Shown here: one piece after another, positions 18,648-27,517 of the stretch
Layout: the number at the start of each line of letters is the position of its first letter
How positions within the stretch are numbered: position 1 is the stretch's first letter
DNA from: an uncultured Erythrobacter sp.
GTDB taxonomy: Bacteria > Pseudomonadota > Alphaproteobacteria > Sphingomonadales > Sphingomonadaceae
Reading direction: 5' to 3'
Length of the DNA: 64,000 nt
Assembly (NCBI GenBank): GCA_947501215.1
Contig: CANMUS010000003.1
Span: forward strand, 62,001-126,000
Notes under the pieces: model-generated
Databases searched by the model: none
Seen by the model: the letters and a program-made list of their open reading frames with translations, nothing else
What the model was told of the DNA's origin: nothing
Position numbers and translations under genes: made by a program

Positions 18648-18674
18648 GCTTCGACAAGCTCAGCCCGAACGGAG
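18648..18674 (+). repeat. Dispersed TTCGACAAGCTCAG repeat, copy B
   Basis: GGCTTCGACAAGCTCAGCCC on the plus strand followed by GAACGG, in opposite orientation to copy A, lying between hrpB and the polyprenyl synthase gene. The pair could fold as a large stem in the transcript upstream of hrpB. Confidence 0.85.
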
Positions 18675-18686
18675 GCCAGACATTGC

Positions 18687-19703
18687 CTAATATCCCCGCG
18701 CCACCGCGAACAGCGCAGCCTCGGTCATCGCGCGGCGGGCCTGGCCGTCGGGAAAGATCGAGAGCGCATCGATCGCGCGCTGCGCGAAATGGCGGGCGCG
18801 CAGCTTGGTGTCGGCAACCGCGTCATGTTTATCGATCAGCGCGATGGCATGGTCGAGATCCTCGTCCGACGTTTTGAAGCCGCCGATCGCCAGCTTCCAG
18901 AAGGCGCGCTCTTCCTCGTCGCCGCGCGCATAGGCGAGGATCACCGGCAGCGTCATCTTGCCTTCGCGAAAGTCGTCCCCCCGGTCCTTGCCCATGGCAG
19001 CTGCATTGGAATCGTAGTCGAGCGCATCGTCGACCAGCTGGAATGCCACGCCCAGATTGCGGCCATATTCGTCGAGCGCCTGCTCCTGCTCCTCGTTGCA
19101 TTCGGCCACTACGGCGGCGATGCGGCTGGCAGCGGCGAATAGCGCGGCGGTCTTGGCGCGGATGATGTGGAGGTAGCGTTCCTCGCTGGTGTCGATCTTG
19201 CGCTGGGCGGTCAGCTGGTCGACCTCGCCCTCGGCAATGATCGCCGAAGCGCCGGAGAGGATCTTGAGCACCTTCAGGCTGCCGTCTTCCGTCATCAGCT
19301 CGAACGAACGGCTGAACAGGAAATCGCCGACCAGCACGGTGGCAGGATTGCCGAAGATGATGTTGGCCGCCGCCTTGCCGCGCCTGAGATCGCTGCCATC
19401 GACGACATCGTCATGCAGCAACGTCGCCGTGTGGATGAACTCGACCGCCGCGGCGAGCTTGTGGTGGCGCGTGCCGCTGTAACCCACCAGCTCGGCGGCG
19501 GCGAGCGTCAGCATCGGGCGAAGGCGCTTGCCACCGCCCGAGATCAGATGCCCCGCCAGCGCCGGGATCAGCGGCACTTCGCTCTGCATCCGGTCGAGGA
19601 TGACCTGATTGACCTGATTCATGCCCTGCGCTGTCAGCGCGAGCATCGGTTCGATCGAGCCCTCGGGCTGTCGGCGCGGCAATTGTACGACGTCGGCTGT
19701 CAT
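18687..19703 (-). CDS. ispB: Polyprenyl diphosphate synthase (IspB-like)
   Basis: A 338-residue trans-isoprenyl diphosphate synthase, probably making the C40-C50 side chain of ubiquinone. First Asp-rich motif HDDVVD (Asp98, 99, 102) and second motif QLVDDALDYD, with GGGKRLRPML and the YSGTRHHKLAAAVEFIH helix; all fit long-chain enzymes such as octaprenyl or decaprenyl synthase. Chain length cannot be read from the sequence. It is divergent from the chorismate mutase gene. Confidence 0.93.
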   Translation of the reverse strand: MTADVVQLPRRQPEGSIEPMLALTAQGMNQVNQVILDRMQSEVPLIPALAGHLISGGGKRLRPMLTLAAAELVGYSGTRHHKLAAAVEFIHTATLLHDDVVDGSDLRRGKAAANIIFGNPATVLVGDFLFSRSFELMTEDGSLKVLKILSGASAIIAEGEVDQLTAQRKIDTSEERYLHIIRAKTAALFAAASRIAAVVAECNEEQEQALDEYGRNLGVAFQLVDDALDYDSNAAAMGKDRGDDFREGKMTLPVILAYARGDEEERAFWKLAIGGFKTSDEDLDHAIALIDKHDAVADTKLRARHFAQRAIDALSIFPDGQARRAMTEAALFAVARGY

Positions 19704-19767
19704 TTCGGCTTGGCCATGCTCTTGCTATGCTTTCTTGGCAAGAGAACGATTGGCGTTAATCTGGCAA

Positions 19768-20079
19768 ATGATGACGCAGGACGTGCACCAATCGGGATCG
19801 GAAGACGCGACGCTGGCGGGCTTCCGCAAGAGCATCGACAATATCGATGCCGCGCTGGTTCACATGCTCGCCGAACGGTTCCGCATTACGCAGGCGGTGG
19901 GCGAGTACAAGGCGAAGACCGCCCTGCCCCCTGCCGATCCGGGCCGCGAGAAAGAACAGATCGCGCGGCTGCGGCGGCTAGCCGAGGAAAGCGAGCTCGA
20001 TCCCGAATTCAGCGAGAAATTCCTGCGCTTCATCATCGATGAAGTAATCCGCCACCACGAACAGGCGCGGGACAGCTAG
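19768..20079 (+). CDS. Chorismate mutase (AroQ-class)
   Basis: A 103-residue all-helical chorismate mutase converting chorismate to prephenate for Phe/Tyr synthesis. Conserved positions are FRKSIDNIDAALVHMLAERF, the catalytic-site Lys in VGEYKAKTALPP and the downstream Arg/Glu of REKEQIARLRRLAEES. Two adjacent ATGs (19768 and 19771) are possible starts; a longer frame would overlap the divergent ispB start and is less likely. Its stop overlaps the 3' end of the convergent histidine kinase gene by 4 bp. Confidence 0.9.
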   Translation: MMTQDVHQSGSEDATLAGFRKSIDNIDAALVHMLAERFRITQAVGEYKAKTALPPADPGREKEQIARLRRLAEESELDPEFSEKFLRFIIDEVIRHHEQARDS

Positions 20080-21578
20080 ATACCGGCGCGCGGCAGGGTA
20101 AGCTTCACCAGCAGGCCGCCCAAATCCTCGCTTTCGTCCAGTTCGACCGATCCGCCGTAGATTTCCGCGACATCGCGCACGATCGCGAGGCCGAGGCCGG
20201 TGCCGGGCTTGCCCGTGTCCAGCCGCGCGCCGCGGTCGAAGATTCGGCTGCGTTCGCTTTCGGGAATGCCCCTGCCGTCGTCCTCGACCCAAATGGTGCA
20301 GCACTCTGCCTCTGGTTCAGCATCGATGGTCACGAATACGCTCCCGCCGCCGTATTTGGCGGCGTTCTCGATCAGGTTGCCGAGGATTTCGTCGAGGTCC
20401 TGACGTTCTATCGAAACAGCGGCTAGCTTGTTGCCGTCGAGGTCGAAGCGGGCGTCTTCGTAAATGCGCGTGACGGCGCGCAGGACGCTTTCGGCGCTTG
20501 GCCAGACGTCGGCACGGCTATGCCCCGAAGCGCGGCGGCCGACTGCGCGGGCGCGAGCGAGGTGGTGCTCGACATGGCGCTGCATCGTCTTCGTTTCGCG
20601 GAACACGAGGCTGGCGAGCTTCGGATCGCGGGCCGTCGCCGCATTGGTCAGCACGGTCAGCGGAGTCTTGAGCGCATGGGCGAGATTGCCGGCATGCATG
20701 CGCGCTTCCTCGGCCTGCCTTTCGGTGTGGGCGAGCAGCGCGTTGATTTCCTCGACCAGCGGTTCGACCTCGAGCGGCAGCGGCTCGGTAATGCGATTGC
20801 TGCCCTGGCTGCGCATGGACTGGATCGCCGCGCGCACCCTGCGCAAGGGCGAAAGGCCGTAATAGCTCTGCACCATCGCCATCGCCATCAGGCCGAGTGC
20901 GAGCAGGGCGAAGCTCCAGATCAGGATCGAGCGGATACGGCTGATTTGGAAATCCAGTTCCTCGCGCGCCGAGGCGACGGCGAAGGTCCAGCGCGTGTCG
21001 CTGTCGGGCAGCAGCACGGTGCGCTCCACGATGCGCAGCGGTTCGGCGTCGAACTGGGCGGAATCGTAGAAATGCGGCTCCATATCGAGATGGTCGGCCT
21101 GAAGTTCGAGCTGCGTGTCCCACAGCGAGCGCGACGGTGTGTCGAGCTGCCCTGCCCCGCTGATCTGCCAGTAAAGGCCGCTGTTGGGCTCGAGGAATCG
21201 CGGCTCGCCCAAAGGACGGTTGAAATACACCTCGCCATCCGGGCCGATCTCCGCCGTGACGATCATCGCGTTGAGGAGATATTCGAGCTGATCGTCGAAA
21301 TTGCTTTCGACCATGCGAGCCAGCGTACGATCGAGCGCAAAGCCGCCGCCGAGCAGCAGAACGCCGATCCACAGCGCGGCGATCGCCATCATGCGCGCGG
21401 CGAGGCTGCGGCGCGCAGGCTTGGGTGTGTCTATCGTGACGGGCGCGTCCGCGGGCTCGCCAGCCCGCGCGGCATGCGCCTCGCTTCCCGAAGGAGCGTC
21501 GGCGTCAGGCGCGCGGCTGGTCGGCGGGATCGTCGAGGCTGTAACCGAGTCCACGGATGGTCGTGATGACTTCCGCAC
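20076..21578 (-). CDS. Sensor histidine kinase (PhoQ/OmpR-partner type)
   Basis: A 500-residue membrane sensor. TM1 at about residues 62-84, a periplasmic domain of about 130 residues, TM2 at about 218-238, a HAMP-like stretch, then the dimerisation helix with phospho-acceptor His301 (AHALKTPLTVL) and a full ATPase: N box NLIENAAKYGG, G1 DDGRGIPE, G2 GTGLGLAI. ATG 21578 gives a 74-bp overlap with the regulator gene upstream; a shorter start at the Met pair just before TM1 (about 21392) is possible but would remove the basic stop-transfer residues. It pairs with the response regulator immediately upstream. Confidence 0.92.
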   Translation of the reverse strand: MRKSSRPSVDSVTASTIPPTSRAPDADAPSGSEAHAARAGEPADAPVTIDTPKPARRSLAARMMAIAALWIGVLLLGGGFALDRTLARMVESNFDDQLEYLLNAMIVTAEIGPDGEVYFNRPLGEPRFLEPNSGLYWQISGAGQLDTPSRSLWDTQLELQADHLDMEPHFYDSAQFDAEPLRIVERTVLLPDSDTRWTFAVASAREELDFQISRIRSILIWSFALLALGLMAMAMVQSYYGLSPLRRVRAAIQSMRSQGSNRITEPLPLEVEPLVEEINALLAHTERQAEEARMHAGNLAHALKTPLTVLTNAATARDPKLASLVFRETKTMQRHVEHHLARARAVGRRASGHSRADVWPSAESVLRAVTRIYEDARFDLDGNKLAAVSIERQDLDEILGNLIENAAKYGGGSVFVTIDAEPEAECCTIWVEDDGRGIPESERSRIFDRGARLDTGKPGTGLGLAIVRDVAEIYGGSVELDESEDLGGLLVKLTLPRAGI

Positions 21579-22182
21579 CCAGCTTCTTGCGGATGCGGGT
21601 GACGAAGACCTCGATCGTATTCGAATCGCGGTCGAAATCCTGATCGTAGATATGCTCGATCAGTTCGGTGCGGCTGACCACCTTGCCCTTGTGGTGCATG
21701 AGGTAGCTCAGCAGCTTGTATTCCTGCGCGGTCAGCTTGACCGGCTCTCCCGCCAGGGTGACGCGGCCCGATCGTGTGTCGAGACGGACGTCGCCCGCCG
21801 TCAGTTCGGACGAGGTATTGCCCGAGGCACGGCGAATGAGCGCGCGCAGTCGGGCGATCAGCTCTTCGGTCTGGAACGGCTTGGCGAGGTAATCGTCCGC
21901 GCCCGCATCGAGGCCGGCAACCTTGTCGCTCCAGCTATCGCGCGCGGTGAGCACCAGGACGGGAAAATCGCGCCCTTCCTTGCGCCACATGCCGAGCACC
22001 GTAAGCCCGTCGATCTCCGGCAAGCCCAAGTCGAGGATCACGGCGTCGTAATCCTCCGTGCTGCCGAGGAAATGGCCATCCTCGCCATCGGCCGAGAGGT
22101 CGACGGCGTAGCCGTTCTGCTCCAGCGTCGATTTCAATTGCTGGCCGAGCGTGGGCTCGTCTTCGACAATCAGGATTCTCAT
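21505..22182 (-). CDS. OmpR/PhoP family response regulator
   Basis: A 225-residue transcription regulator. Receiver domain residues 1-115 with acidic Asp7/Asp8 pocket, phospho-acceptor Asp51 (VILDLGLPEIDG) and Lys in YLAKPFQTEEL; winged-helix DNA-binding domain at about 130-220 (KLTAQEYKLLSYLMHHKGKVVSR, split here as a typical OmpR recognition region). It is the first gene of a regulator-kinase operon, and a PepSY-like periplasmic protein gene lies just upstream on the same strand, a common association in PhoPQ-like systems. Confidence 0.93.
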   Translation of the reverse strand: MRILIVEDEPTLGQQLKSTLEQNGYAVDLSADGEDGHFLGSTEDYDAVILDLGLPEIDGLTVLGMWRKEGRDFPVLVLTARDSWSDKVAGLDAGADDYLAKPFQTEELIARLRALIRRASGNTSSELTAGDVRLDTRSGRVTLAGEPVKLTAQEYKLLSYLMHHKGKVVSRTELIEHIYDQDFDRDSNTIEVFVTRIRKKLGAEVITTIRGLGYSLDDPADQPRA

Positions 22183-22279
22183 GAAGGCTTTGTCCCTGTT
22201 TCGTTGCGACGCGTGTCGTTCATGTAGATGAACGCGTCAACCTGAACGGGGTTTCTGCGCATGAAAATCGGATCCGGGT

Positions 22280-22582
22280 TCAGCGACTGCGACGCAGGAT
22301 ACGGCCGGTTCGCGCGTCGACATCGACGAAGATCACGCGGCCCTTCTTAATGAACTTGAGGCGATAGGCCTTGGCCGTCGGATCATAAGCCGGGCCGAGA
22401 TATTCGGCATCGCCCATAGTCGGCACCACGCGGCGTTCGATATCGCGCAGCTTCAGCGCATTGCCCGCGCTCATCTCGCGGCGTGCTTCGCCCTGCTCGC
22501 TACGCTGCGCGAAGGCAGGCGCAGAGGCGATCGGACCGGCCACGAGGCCGGCTGCGAGGATCGAGGCGAGGAAGCGTTTCAT
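22280..22582 (-). CDS. Small periplasmic PepSY-like protein
   Basis: A 100-residue exported protein with signal peptide (MKRFLASILAAGLVAGP, cleavage near AFAQ) and a C-terminal strand-rich part ending KGRVIFVDVDARTGRILR, which resembles the end of a PepSY domain. It lies upstream of, and on the same strand as, the two-component genes, so it may modulate or be controlled by them. The assignment is by pattern only. Confidence 0.75.
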   Translation of the reverse strand: MKRFLASILAAGLVAGPIASAPAFAQRSEQGEARREMSAGNALKLRDIERRVVPTMGDAEYLGPAYDPTAKAYRLKFIKKGRVIFVDVDARTGRILRRSR

Positions 22583-22654
22583 GATGCGATCCTGCTTAAG
22601 CCTATCCCATTGAACAAGGTGTGAATGTTCGCTCTCACCCGAGTTCAGGCCGGA

Positions 22655-23389
22655 TCAGCGGGTCATTTCATAGGTCAATGCGATGCCTACTCCAGTCGAG
22701 ACGACGCCAGGTGCGACCGGCGGCGGTGGTGCCGCAGCCATGCGCGAGCCGGACACCAGGATCGCTTCGTCCTTGGCCATCGAGCCGCTCGACCCACGGA
22801 TCGCTTCGGCAACTTGCAGCAGGCGAACGCCCGAATATCCTGCCAGCCGCGCGTATTCCTCTGCCTGCGCACGGCCGCGCTCCAGCGCATTGCTCCGCGC
22901 CTGCGCCTTGGCCGCCTCGTCGTCCTCAATGGAGAACTGCGGCCCGTTGATATTCGTCGCACCCGCTTCGACCATCGCGTCCAGCACCTCGCCCACACGG
23001 TCGAGATCGCGCAGCTTCACCGTCACCTGATTGCTGGCCTGGTATCCGAGGAAGCGCGGCGGCTGATCGCCGCGATTGTTGTAGTCGTAACGCGGGTTCA
23101 GATTGATGCTCGCCGTCTGGATATCGCGTGCCGGGATGCCGAGCGCGCGGATCAGCGCGACCAGCCGCTCCATTTCCGCAGAATTGCGCCGCAGCGCCTC
23201 CACCGCCGTGTCCGCGTCGGTCTGCACGCCGGTCGAGATCGTCGCCATGTCGGGCTCGACCTCGATCTGCTCGAACACCGACAATTCGATCACCGGGTTC
23301 TGCGTGGTGATCTGAACCTCCGCAGCCTGCACCGGAGCGGCGACGGTGGTGGCGGTTGCGGCGAGCAAAGCTATGGCGAGACGTTTCAT
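22655..23389 (-). CDS. SIMPL-domain (DUF541) periplasmic protein
   Basis: A 244-residue exported protein with signal peptide (LLAATATTVAAPVQA) and SIMPL domain features: VEPDMATISTGVQTDADTAV, the ALRRNSAEMERLVALIRALGIP helix, and RDIQTASINLNPRYDY. Homologues (YggE in E. coli) have been linked to oxidative-stress tolerance. It starts 142 bp from the divergent amidohydrolase. Confidence 0.88.
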   Translation of the reverse strand: MKRLAIALLAATATTVAAPVQAAEVQITTQNPVIELSVFEQIEVEPDMATISTGVQTDADTAVEALRRNSAEMERLVALIRALGIPARDIQTASINLNPRYDYNNRGDQPPRFLGYQASNQVTVKLRDLDRVGEVLDAMVEAGATNINGPQFSIEDDEAAKAQARSNALERGRAQAEEYARLAGYSGVRLLQVAEAIRGSSGSMAKDEAILVSGSRMAAAPPPPVAPGVVSTGVGIALTYEMTR

Positions 23390-23531
23390 CGGCGGATCTC
23401 CTTAATAAGCGCGCATGGTCGGCCCGTCCTTGTTACAGCTGACTGAACGAGCGGTTCCCCGCCGTATATCGACGCACGCTTCACAGCCATGTGCTCCTGA
23501 TCTAGGGCGCAGGACAGGCAGGGAGATTTCG

Positions 23532-25097
23532 ATGACATTCCGCAAACTGGCACTCGCGGCGCTGCTGGCGCTCGCCCCGGCAGCCCTATCCGCGCAACAG
23601 ATGGATGCCGTGCCCGACCGCGCGGCCGGCGAAGGCGAAGGGCCGTTCCCGCGCATGCTTATCGCGGGTGCAACCGTGATCGAGGGCAGCGGCGCGCCGC
23701 CGGCCGGGCCGATCGACATTCTCGTCGAGAACAACCGCATCGCCGCGCTCTATCCCGGCGGCGCGCCTGCCAATGTCCGCAGCTCGGCCAGCAAGGTTGT
23801 CGAGGCGGGAGGCATGTACGTCCTCCCCGGTTTCGTCGACACGCATGGGCACAATGGCGATTCGTCGAAAGCCAACCAGCCGTCCTACGGTTACAAGCTG
23901 TGGCTTGCTCACGGAGTGACCATGGTGCGCGGGGTCAGTTTCTATTTCGGCCCGAACCAGCCCGACCTGACCGACACCGCGCGCAGCGCGGCAAACACGA
24001 TCGCCGCCCCGCGGCTGATCCCCTATGCCGTGTTCGGCGACAAATGGTCGCGCGGCGCGCCCGACACGCCTGCCAAGGCGCGCGAATGGGTCCGCTGGGC
24101 CAAGGCGCAGGGCTATTGGGGCATCAAGTTCTTTAACTCCGCTACTCCCGATGTGCTGGAGGCCGCGCTGGACGAGGCGGAGACGCAGCAGATGGGAACC
24201 GTTGCCCACCTCGCGCAGACCGGCGTCGCCGAAATGACCGCCGCCGAAGCTGTCGATCTCGGCCTCGACGGGGTTACGCATTTCTACGGCCATTTCGAAA
24301 GCCTGCTGAAAGACGGCGCGCTTCCCTACTACCCCGAAGACTACAATTATTTCGACGAGCAATCGCGCTTCGGCTGGGTCGCACGGCTGGCTCCGCAAGC
24401 GGTCAAACCGGGCAGCGAGGAATGGGACGCCTATGTCGATGCGCTGGTTGAAAGCGGAGTGACGTTGAGTCCCACCTTCAACATCTATTCCGCCAGCCGC
24501 GACGTGATGGCAGCCAAGAACCGAGACTGGCATGCGCGCTACAGTCTGCCGTCGCTGATGGATTTCTATGCCCCCAGCGCCACCAATCACGGCAGCTATT
24601 ACAAGGACTGGAGCACCGAGGACGAGGTCGCCTGGCGCAATTTCTATGACAAGTGGTTCCAGCTGACGAAAGACTTCCACCGGAAGGGCGGCCGCGTAAC
24701 CGCCGGCTCGGACCCCGGCTATATCTACCAGACCTGGGGTTTCGCTTATATCGGTGAGCTGGAAATGCTGCGCGAGGCGGGGCTTGCGCCGCTGGAGGTA
24801 ATCCGCGCCGCGACGCTGGATGGCGCGCGCGAAATCTTCGAGCCGCGCGGCGTCGAGCCGCCGATGGGCCGTATCGCAGTGGGCCAGCTGGCAGATCTCG
24901 TGATCGTGCCGGAAAATCCGCTCGCCAATTTCAAGGTGCTGTACGGCACCGGCCATACGCGGCTGAATTACGAGACCGGCGCGATCGAACAGGTCGGCGG
25001 GGTGCGCTGGACCGTCAAGGACGGGATCGTCTACGACGCGCCCAGGCTGCTCGAGAGCGTCGCCGCGATGGTCGAGGCGCAGAAGGCGGCGCGCTAA
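23532..25097 (+). CDS. Exported amidohydrolase family protein
   Basis: A 521-residue metal-dependent hydrolase with a signal peptide (MTFRKLALAALLALAPAALS). The N-terminal beta domain precedes the metal site GFVDTHGHN; VAHLAQTG holds a further His, and the C-terminal part shows GRIAVGQLADLVIVPENPL, typical of imidazolonepropionase-like amidohydrolases. ATG 23532 follows an AGGGAG site; a longer upstream frame lacks an RBS and signal. Substrate unknown; such periplasmic members often act on peptides or cyclic amides. Confidence 0.9.
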   Translation: MTFRKLALAALLALAPAALSAQQMDAVPDRAAGEGEGPFPRMLIAGATVIEGSGAPPAGPIDILVENNRIAALYPGGAPANVRSSASKVVEAGGMYVLPGFVDTHGHNGDSSKANQPSYGYKLWLAHGVTMVRGVSFYFGPNQPDLTDTARSAANTIAAPRLIPYAVFGDKWSRGAPDTPAKAREWVRWAKAQGYWGIKFFNSATPDVLEAALDEAETQQMGTVAHLAQTGVAEMTAAEAVDLGLDGVTHFYGHFESLLKDGALPYYPEDYNYFDEQSRFGWVARLAPQAVKPGSEEWDAYVDALVESGVTLSPTFNIYSASRDVMAAKNRDWHARYSLPSLMDFYAPSATNHGSYYKDWSTEDEVAWRNFYDKWFQLTKDFHRKGGRVTAGSDPGYIYQTWGFAYIGELEMLREAGLAPLEVIRAATLDGAREIFEPRGVEPPMGRIAVGQLADLVIVPENPLANFKVLYGTGHTRLNYETGAIEQVGGVRWTVKDGIVYDAPRLLESVAAMVEAQKAAR

Positions 25098-25113
25098 CCG
25101 CTTGCAGCATCGG

Positions 25114-25138
25114 GGCCGCGCGCCTACCTCGCGCGGCC
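25114..25138. promoter_or_regulatory. 9-bp perfect hairpin abutting the ABC-F start codon
   Basis: GGCCGCGCG (25114-25122), 7-nt loop, CGCGCGGCC (25130-25138), one base before ATG 25140. It is 17 bp after the amidohydrolase stop. It could be a terminator of the first gene, or it could hide the translation initiation region of the second, which has no visible Shine-Dalgarno. Confidence 0.5.
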
Positions 25139-25139
25139 T

Positions 25140-26942
25140 ATGGCACAGCCCCCGATCCTCAGCCTCGAAGGCATGGCCCTGCAGCAGGGCGGCAAATGGC
25201 TGTTCGGCGGTCCCGACCACGACGCGCTCGACCTCCACATCGGCCCGCGTGACCGGCTCGCGCTGATCGGCCGCAACGGCGTCGGCAAGACGACGCTGTT
25301 CCGCATGATCGACGGTCAGATCGAGACCGATGCGGGAGAGCGCAAGATCAAGCCCGGCACGCGGATCGTGCTGCTGGAACAGGACCCGGACCTCTCCGGC
25401 CATGCGACGTTGATGGAGTGGGCGCTCGACGGCACGCACGCGCCGCAGGAACACGAGGTGGAGGCCATCGCCGGCCAGCTCGGCATCGACATGAGCCGCG
25501 AAACCAAGGGCGCCAGCGGCGGCGAGAAACGCCGTGCCGCCATCGCCCGCGCGTTGGCGCAGGACCCCGACCTGCTGCTGATGGACGAGCCGACCAACCA
25601 TCTGGACCTCGGCGCGATCGACTGGCTCGAAGGCTGGCTCGACCGCTACAAGGGCGCCTTCGTCGTCATCAGCCACGACCGGACTTTTTTGAAGCGCCTG
25701 ACCCGCGCGACCATCTGGCTCGACCGCGGCAGCCTGCGCCGCAAGGAAGTCGGCTTCGGCGGGTACGAGGCTTGGGAAGAACAGGTCTATGCCGAGGAAG
25801 CGCGCGCGGCGGAAAAGCTCGATGCCAAGCTGAAGCTGGAGGCGCACTGGCTCGAACGTGGCGTGACCGCGCGGCGCAAACGCAACCAGGGGCGACTGGA
25901 AAAGCTGTGGCAGATGCGCGCCGAGCGGGCTTCGATGATTTCGGCGGGCGGAACGGCCAAGCTGAAGCTGGCGACCGAGGAGGACTTCAAATCGAAGTCG
26001 GTCATAGTCGCGGAAAATATCACCAAGAGCTATGACGATCGTACGATCATCAAGCCCTTCAGCCTGCGCATCCAGCGCGGCGACCGGATCGGTATTGTCG
26101 GCGCAAACGGCGCAGGCAAGACGACCTTGCTCAAGATGCTCACCGGCGAGTTGGAGCCCGACAGCGGCACGGTGGAGATCGCCAAGACGCTGACCGGCGT
26201 GATGATCGACCAGCAGCGCCAATTGCTGACCGCCGACAAGACGGTGCGTCAGGTGCTGGCCGAAGGCGGCGACTGGATCGACGTGCGCGGCAATCGCAAG
26301 CATGTGCAGGGCTATCTCAAGGAGTTCCTGTTCGATCCCAAGATCGTCGACATGAAGGTCGCTGTGCTGTCGGGCGGCGAACGCAGCCGGTTGCTGCTGG
26401 CGCGCGAATTCGCCAAGGCCTCGAACCTGCTGGTGCTGGACGAGCCGACCAACGATCTCGACCTCGAAACGCTCGATCTGCTGCAGGAAGTGATTGCCGA
26501 TTACGAAGGCACGGTGCTGATCGTCAGCCACGACCGCGACTTCCTCGACCGCACGGTGACGGTGACGCTGGGCTTCGACGGGACGGGCCGCGTCGATGTG
26601 GTCGCGGGCGGATACGAGGACTGGCAGGCGAAGCGGCAGAAGCCGGTCGAGAGCAAGGCGAAATCCGACAAGTCGGAGAGCGCGCCGCCCCCTCCCCCGC
26701 CGCAGAAACCGACAAAACTGAGCTACAAGGACCAGCGCGACTTCGAGCAACTGCCCGCGCGGATCGAGCAACTGGAAGCCGCCATTGCCAAGGGTGAGAC
26801 GATCCTCTCCGACCCCGACCTCTACACTTCCGACCCGCAGCGTTTCGCGACCATCTCGCGAGGCATCGAGAATGCGCGGACCGAGAAGGATGCCGCGGAA
26901 GAACGCTGGCTGACGCTGGCCGAGCAGGTCGAGGCGATGTGA
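25140..26942 (+). CDS. uup: ABC-F family ATPase (Uup-like)
   Basis: A 600-residue soluble protein with two ABC modules and no membrane segment. First module: Walker A GRNGVGKTTL, signature SGGEKRRAAIA, Walker B LLMDEPTNHLD. Second: GANGAGKTTL, LSGGERSRLLLA, LVLDEPTNDLD. A linker rich in charged helices sits between and a Lys/Pro-rich, coiled-coil C-terminal domain (after EDWQAKRQKPV) is typical of Uup, which acts on DNA or ribosomes. Its stop TGA overlaps the GTG start of the next gene (GTGA), so the two are coupled. Confidence 0.92.
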   Translation: MAQPPILSLEGMALQQGGKWLFGGPDHDALDLHIGPRDRLALIGRNGVGKTTLFRMIDGQIETDAGERKIKPGTRIVLLEQDPDLSGHATLMEWALDGTHAPQEHEVEAIAGQLGIDMSRETKGASGGEKRRAAIARALAQDPDLLLMDEPTNHLDLGAIDWLEGWLDRYKGAFVVISHDRTFLKRLTRATIWLDRGSLRRKEVGFGGYEAWEEQVYAEEARAAEKLDAKLKLEAHWLERGVTARRKRNQGRLEKLWQMRAERASMISAGGTAKLKLATEEDFKSKSVIVAENITKSYDDRTIIKPFSLRIQRGDRIGIVGANGAGKTTLLKMLTGELEPDSGTVEIAKTLTGVMIDQQRQLLTADKTVRQVLAEGGDWIDVRGNRKHVQGYLKEFLFDPKIVDMKVAVLSGGERSRLLLAREFAKASNLLVLDEPTNDLDLETLDLLQEVIADYEGTVLIVSHDRDFLDRTVTVTLGFDGTGRVDVVAGGYEDWQAKRQKPVESKAKSDKSESAPPPPPPQKPTKLSYKDQRDFEQLPARIEQLEAAIAKGETILSDPDLYTSDPQRFATISRGIENARTEKDAAEERWLTLAEQVEAM

Positions 26943-27517
26943 GCGCACGGGCACTCAAACGCGAAATCCGCGGCTGCACGCTGTGCGCGGAGCACCTTCC
27001 ACTCGGCCCCAAACCCATCGTCCAGTTCAGCGAGACAAGCCGCGTCGTCGTGATCGGGCAGGCACCCGGGCGGATCACGCACCAGACAGGCCTCGCCTTC
27101 GACGACAAGTCCGGGCACCGGCTGGCAGAATGGCTCGGCGTGGATTTCGATACGCTGCATGATCCCGCGCACTTTGCCATCGTTTCGATGGGCTTTTGCT
27201 ATCCCGGCAAGGCGAGCGGAGGCGACAAGCCGCCCCGCCCTGAATGCGCGCCGACCTGGCACGAGCGAGTTTGGCACGAGTTGCCCGCCGACCGCCTGAC
27301 CCTACTCGTCGGCACCTACGCCCAGCGCGCCTATCTGCCCGAGACAAAGAGCTGGACCATGCTCGAGCGCATACGGCGCCGGCGCGATTTCCTTCCGCAC
27401 ATCCTGCCCCTCCCCCACCCTGCTTGGCGCAGCACGCTGTTCATGCGCGACAACCCGTGGTTCGAAGCGGAAGTGCTCCCCGCGCTGCGCCGCGAAGTCG
27501 CTCAGCGTATCCGGTAG
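26939..27517 (+). CDS. Uracil-DNA glycosylase family protein with Fe-S cysteines
   Basis: A 192-residue protein of the UDG superfamily. Four Cys fit the 4Fe-4S cluster of family 4/5-type enzymes: C13-x2-C16 near the N-terminus and a C-x15-C pair in the middle (GFCYPGKASGG then PPRPECAP). GQAPGR (residues 40-45) replaces the usual GExPG motif 1, and LPHPAWR resembles motif 2. GTG start at 26939 overlaps the ABC-F stop. Activity on uracil is not certain, because the catalytic-loop acidic residue is not obvious. Confidence 0.85.
   Translation: MSARALKREIRGCTLCAEHLPLGPKPIVQFSETSRVVVIGQAPGRITHQTGLAFDDKSGHRLAEWLGVDFDTLHDPAHFAIVSMGFCYPGKASGGDKPPRPECAPTWHERVWHELPADRLTLLVGTYAQRAYLPETKSWTMLERIRRRRDFLPHILPLPHPAWRSTLFMRDNPWFEAEVLPALRREVAQRIR

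Noticed and set aside
23586..26954. A continuous antisense reading frame of 1122 codons opposite the amidohydrolase and ABC-F genes
   Set aside because: The plus-strand genes have clear family motifs, signal peptide and RBS. The antisense frame is open only because of high GC and codon bias, and its product has no recognisable domain.
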